From assembly GCA_036399695.1 (NCBI GenBank), contig DASWMP010000166.1, positions 1 through 16,524 of the forward strand: a stretch of 16,524 bases of DNA, given 5' to 3'. Of this stretch, positions 15,477-16,524 are shown in pieces. The stretch comes from DASVEE01 sp036399695. Its GTDB lineage: Bacteria; Acidobacteriota; Thermoanaerobaculia; Gp7-AA8. Position numbers and translations under genes: made by a program. The notes beneath the pieces are model-generated. The model worked only from the letters and a program-made list of their open reading frames with translations, was not told where the DNA came from and made no database searches. How positions within the stretch are numbered: position 1 is the stretch's first letter; each line of letters starts with the position of its first letter.

Positions 15477-15675
15477 CGCGTGCGTAGCACGCGCAAAGAA
15501 AATAGCCCCCGGCTTCCAGCCGGGGGGCCAAGCGTTCCCCCTGGTACCAGCCCCCGTAGCGGGCGCCAGCTCATCGCGGCCCCACTGCCGCCCGCTACGC
15601 GGGCTCGGATCAATCGGAACACGATTCCCCCGGCTGAAAGCCCGGGGCTATGGTCCTGGGCGTGCTACGCACGCG
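15477..15675. repeat. 199-bp element of three nested inverted repeats
   Basis: Three pairs of inverted arms are nested around a common centre. The outer pair is 16 bp and perfect (15477-15492 with 15660-15675, containing GCGTGCGTAGCACGC). The middle pair is 24 bp with two mismatches (15503-15526 with 15627-15650), and each arm is itself a hairpin (CCCCCGGCT-TCC-AGCCGGGGG on the left). The inner pair is 10 bp and perfect (GTAGCGGGCG at 15556-15565 with 15589-15598). The gaps match on both sides (10 and 9 nt, then 29 and 28 nt), so the whole unit behaves as one long imperfect palindrome. It resembles a REP doublet or a small MITE and has no convincing gene inside. Confidence 0.85.
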
Positions 15676-15732
15676 TTGATCCGCCTTTCGCCTCGGGCTG
15701 CACCACTGACGCCGCCGGGGCCGGCTGCAACT

Positions 15733-15790
15733 GTCGGTGCACCGACGGGCGCCGGCTGGCAGCCGGCGGACCGGCCGGCAAGCTGCCGGC
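15733..15790. repeat. Run of three GC-rich hairpins
   Basis: Three short structures follow each other: the perfect 14-bp palindrome GTCGGTGCACCGAC (15733-15746); CGCCGGCT-GGC-AGCCGGCG (15750-15768); and GCCGGCA-AGC-TGCCGGC (15774-15790). The last two share the 3-nt-loop design of the hairpins in the 15477-15675 element, so they may be related repeats. The remaining sequence between 15676 and 15901 shows no gene I can support. Confidence 0.7.
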
Positions 15791-15901
15791 GCGCCAACGC
15801 TCCGCGTCAGCCAACGTCTCAAGGGACGTGCCCCTCACTCCTCCGGTTTGTCCGACTTCGTTGGCGCACGAGGAAGGACAAGGCTGGAGATGAAGTCGGG
15901 G

Positions 15902-16341
15902 ACTCGACAGTTTTGCCTCGGAGACTCAAAGCTTGCCCTTGAGACTCAAAGCTTTGGCTTCGGGGATTCGAAGTTTTGCCTCGGAGACTCAAAGCTTTGC
16001 CCTTGAGACTCAAAGCTTTGCCCTTGGCACTCAAAGCTTTACCTCCGAGACTCAAAGCGTTGCCTCGGGGATTCAAAGCTTTGGCTCGGGGACTCAAAGC
16101 TTTGACTCGAAAACGCAAAGCTTTGACCCCCGGAGGCAAAGCTTTGACTCGGGAGGCTAAAAACTTTGTCTCCGCACTCAAAGTTTTGCCTCGGAGATTC
16201 AAAGTTTTGCCTCGGGGACTCAAAACTTTGCCTCCGGGACTCAAAGCTTTGCCTCGGGACTCAAAGCTTTGACCCGGGGACTCAAAGCTTTGACCCGGGG
16301 ACTCAAAACTTTGCCTCGGGACTCAAAGCTTTGACCTGTCA
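15902..16341. repeat. Tandem array of 21 copies of a ~21-bp unit with CAAAGCTTTG core
   Basis: Units start at 15902, 15924, 15944, 15966, 15987, 16008, 16029, 16050, 16071, 16092, 16113, 16134, 16154, 16176, 16197, 16218, 16239, 16259, 16280, 16301 and 16321. Most are 21 bp; a few are 20 or 22. Each begins ACTC (or ATTC, ACGC, AGGC), continues with CAAAGCTTTG or a close variant, and ends in a less conserved GC-rich part (for example CCTCGGGG). The 10-bp core is a perfect palindrome in 11 of the 21 copies. Because 21 is divisible by 3, several frames stay open for a while and give Lys-Ala-Leu-rich or Gln-Ser-Phe-rich heptads. The 20- and 22-bp units break every frame, and no start has a ribosome site, so I read the array as non-coding. 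Confidence 0.92.
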
Positions 16342-16441
16342 AGTCGGGCGGTTCCTGAGTGGCAGGCGTCAGTTCCGAGGGTGGGCTGCAATCGCGGTGT
16401 GCCGGCGCGAACGCTTTGCAGCGGTGCGGCTCACTGCTGGT

Positions 16442-16472
16442 GTGGAGGACGGACAATCCTGTCCGTCGGGCG
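16442..16472. repeat. 31-bp palindromic repeat, copy 2
   Basis: This is a second copy of the 8178-8208 element, in the same orientation and with one mismatch, again holding the perfect GACGGACA-ATCC-TGTCCGTC hairpin. Some similarity continues to the right (GGGCGCAATAGTCG here, GGGCGAACAGTCTCG there). The surrounding stretch, 16342-16441 and 16473-16524, shows no gene I can support. Confidence 0.85.
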
Positions 16473-16524
16473 CAATAGTCGCCACGAAGAACGTGGCCGC
16501 GGGTGCGGTGGTGCAGGCGGCGCC

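Noticed and set aside
15351..15893. 180-codon plus-strand open frame beyond the 14962 gene
   Set aside because: It runs through the nested inverted repeats and GC-rich hairpins, so its residues simply reflect repeat DNA; no start signal is present.
15819..16272. Open frames through the 21-bp array giving KAL-rich or TQSF-rich heptad proteins
   Set aside because: Units of 20 and 22 bp interrupt each frame, similar peptides appear on both strands, and no start has a ribosome site. Open frames follow simply from a period divisible by three.
15902..16341. Tandem array considered as a CRISPR array
   Set aside because: The units are only ~21 bp and abut one another without unique spacers of constant length. 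No cas gene lies nearby.

Overview
The window is GC-rich bacterial chromosome, without tRNA or rRNA genes. The dense GC-ending codons, a very long sigma-54 activator, many short intergenic palindromes and relatives of the myxobacterial peptide fulvocin C suggest an Acidobacteriota or Myxococcota-like soil or sediment organism. No marker gene fixes the taxon, so this is an inference.

Left edge (1-635): transposon debris. It holds the last 55 codons of an IS630-type transposase cut by the window edge, and an isolated C-terminal scrap of an IS110-type transposase. Then comes a minus-strand lipoprotein with TPR-like helices and two retropepsin-type aspartic protease motifs (636-1964). A 79-bp hairpin element lies between it and a 1238-residue sigma-54-dependent activator (2267-5983).

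Housekeeping block (6107-8149): three overlapping plus-strand genes, an inositol-monophosphatase family enzyme, an AAG-type 3-methyladenine DNA glycosylase and a YigZ/IMPACT-family protein. They form a tightly packed operon and share the high-GC codon use of the activator gene.

Accessory block (8178-16472): the base composition drops visibly. A 1472-residue minus-strand protein fuses an Mrr-like PD-(D/E)XK nuclease to a NACHT/STAND-type P-loop NTPase and a long helical C-terminus, the layout of Avs/bNACHT-like anti-phage proteins. Divergent from it is a small cluster: an exported fulvocin C-related precursor with eight cysteines, a second fulvocin-type gene apparently split by a frameshift, and a small protein with two ClpX-like zinc ribbons. 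An XRE repressor-like gene and a divergent DNA-binding-like hypothetical protein follow, sharing a compact promoter region.

The last 1.1 kb appears non-coding and repeat-rich. It contains a ~200-bp element built of three nested inverted repeats, a run of three GC-rich hairpins, and 21 tandem copies of a ~21-bp unit centred on the palindrome CAAAGCTTTG. The accessory block is bracketed by two same-orientation copies of a 31-bp palindromic repeat (8178-8208 and 16442-16472).

The best candidates for a new system are the nuclease-NTPase, the fulvocin-like cluster and the 21-bp array. No functional link between them can be shown from sequence alone.
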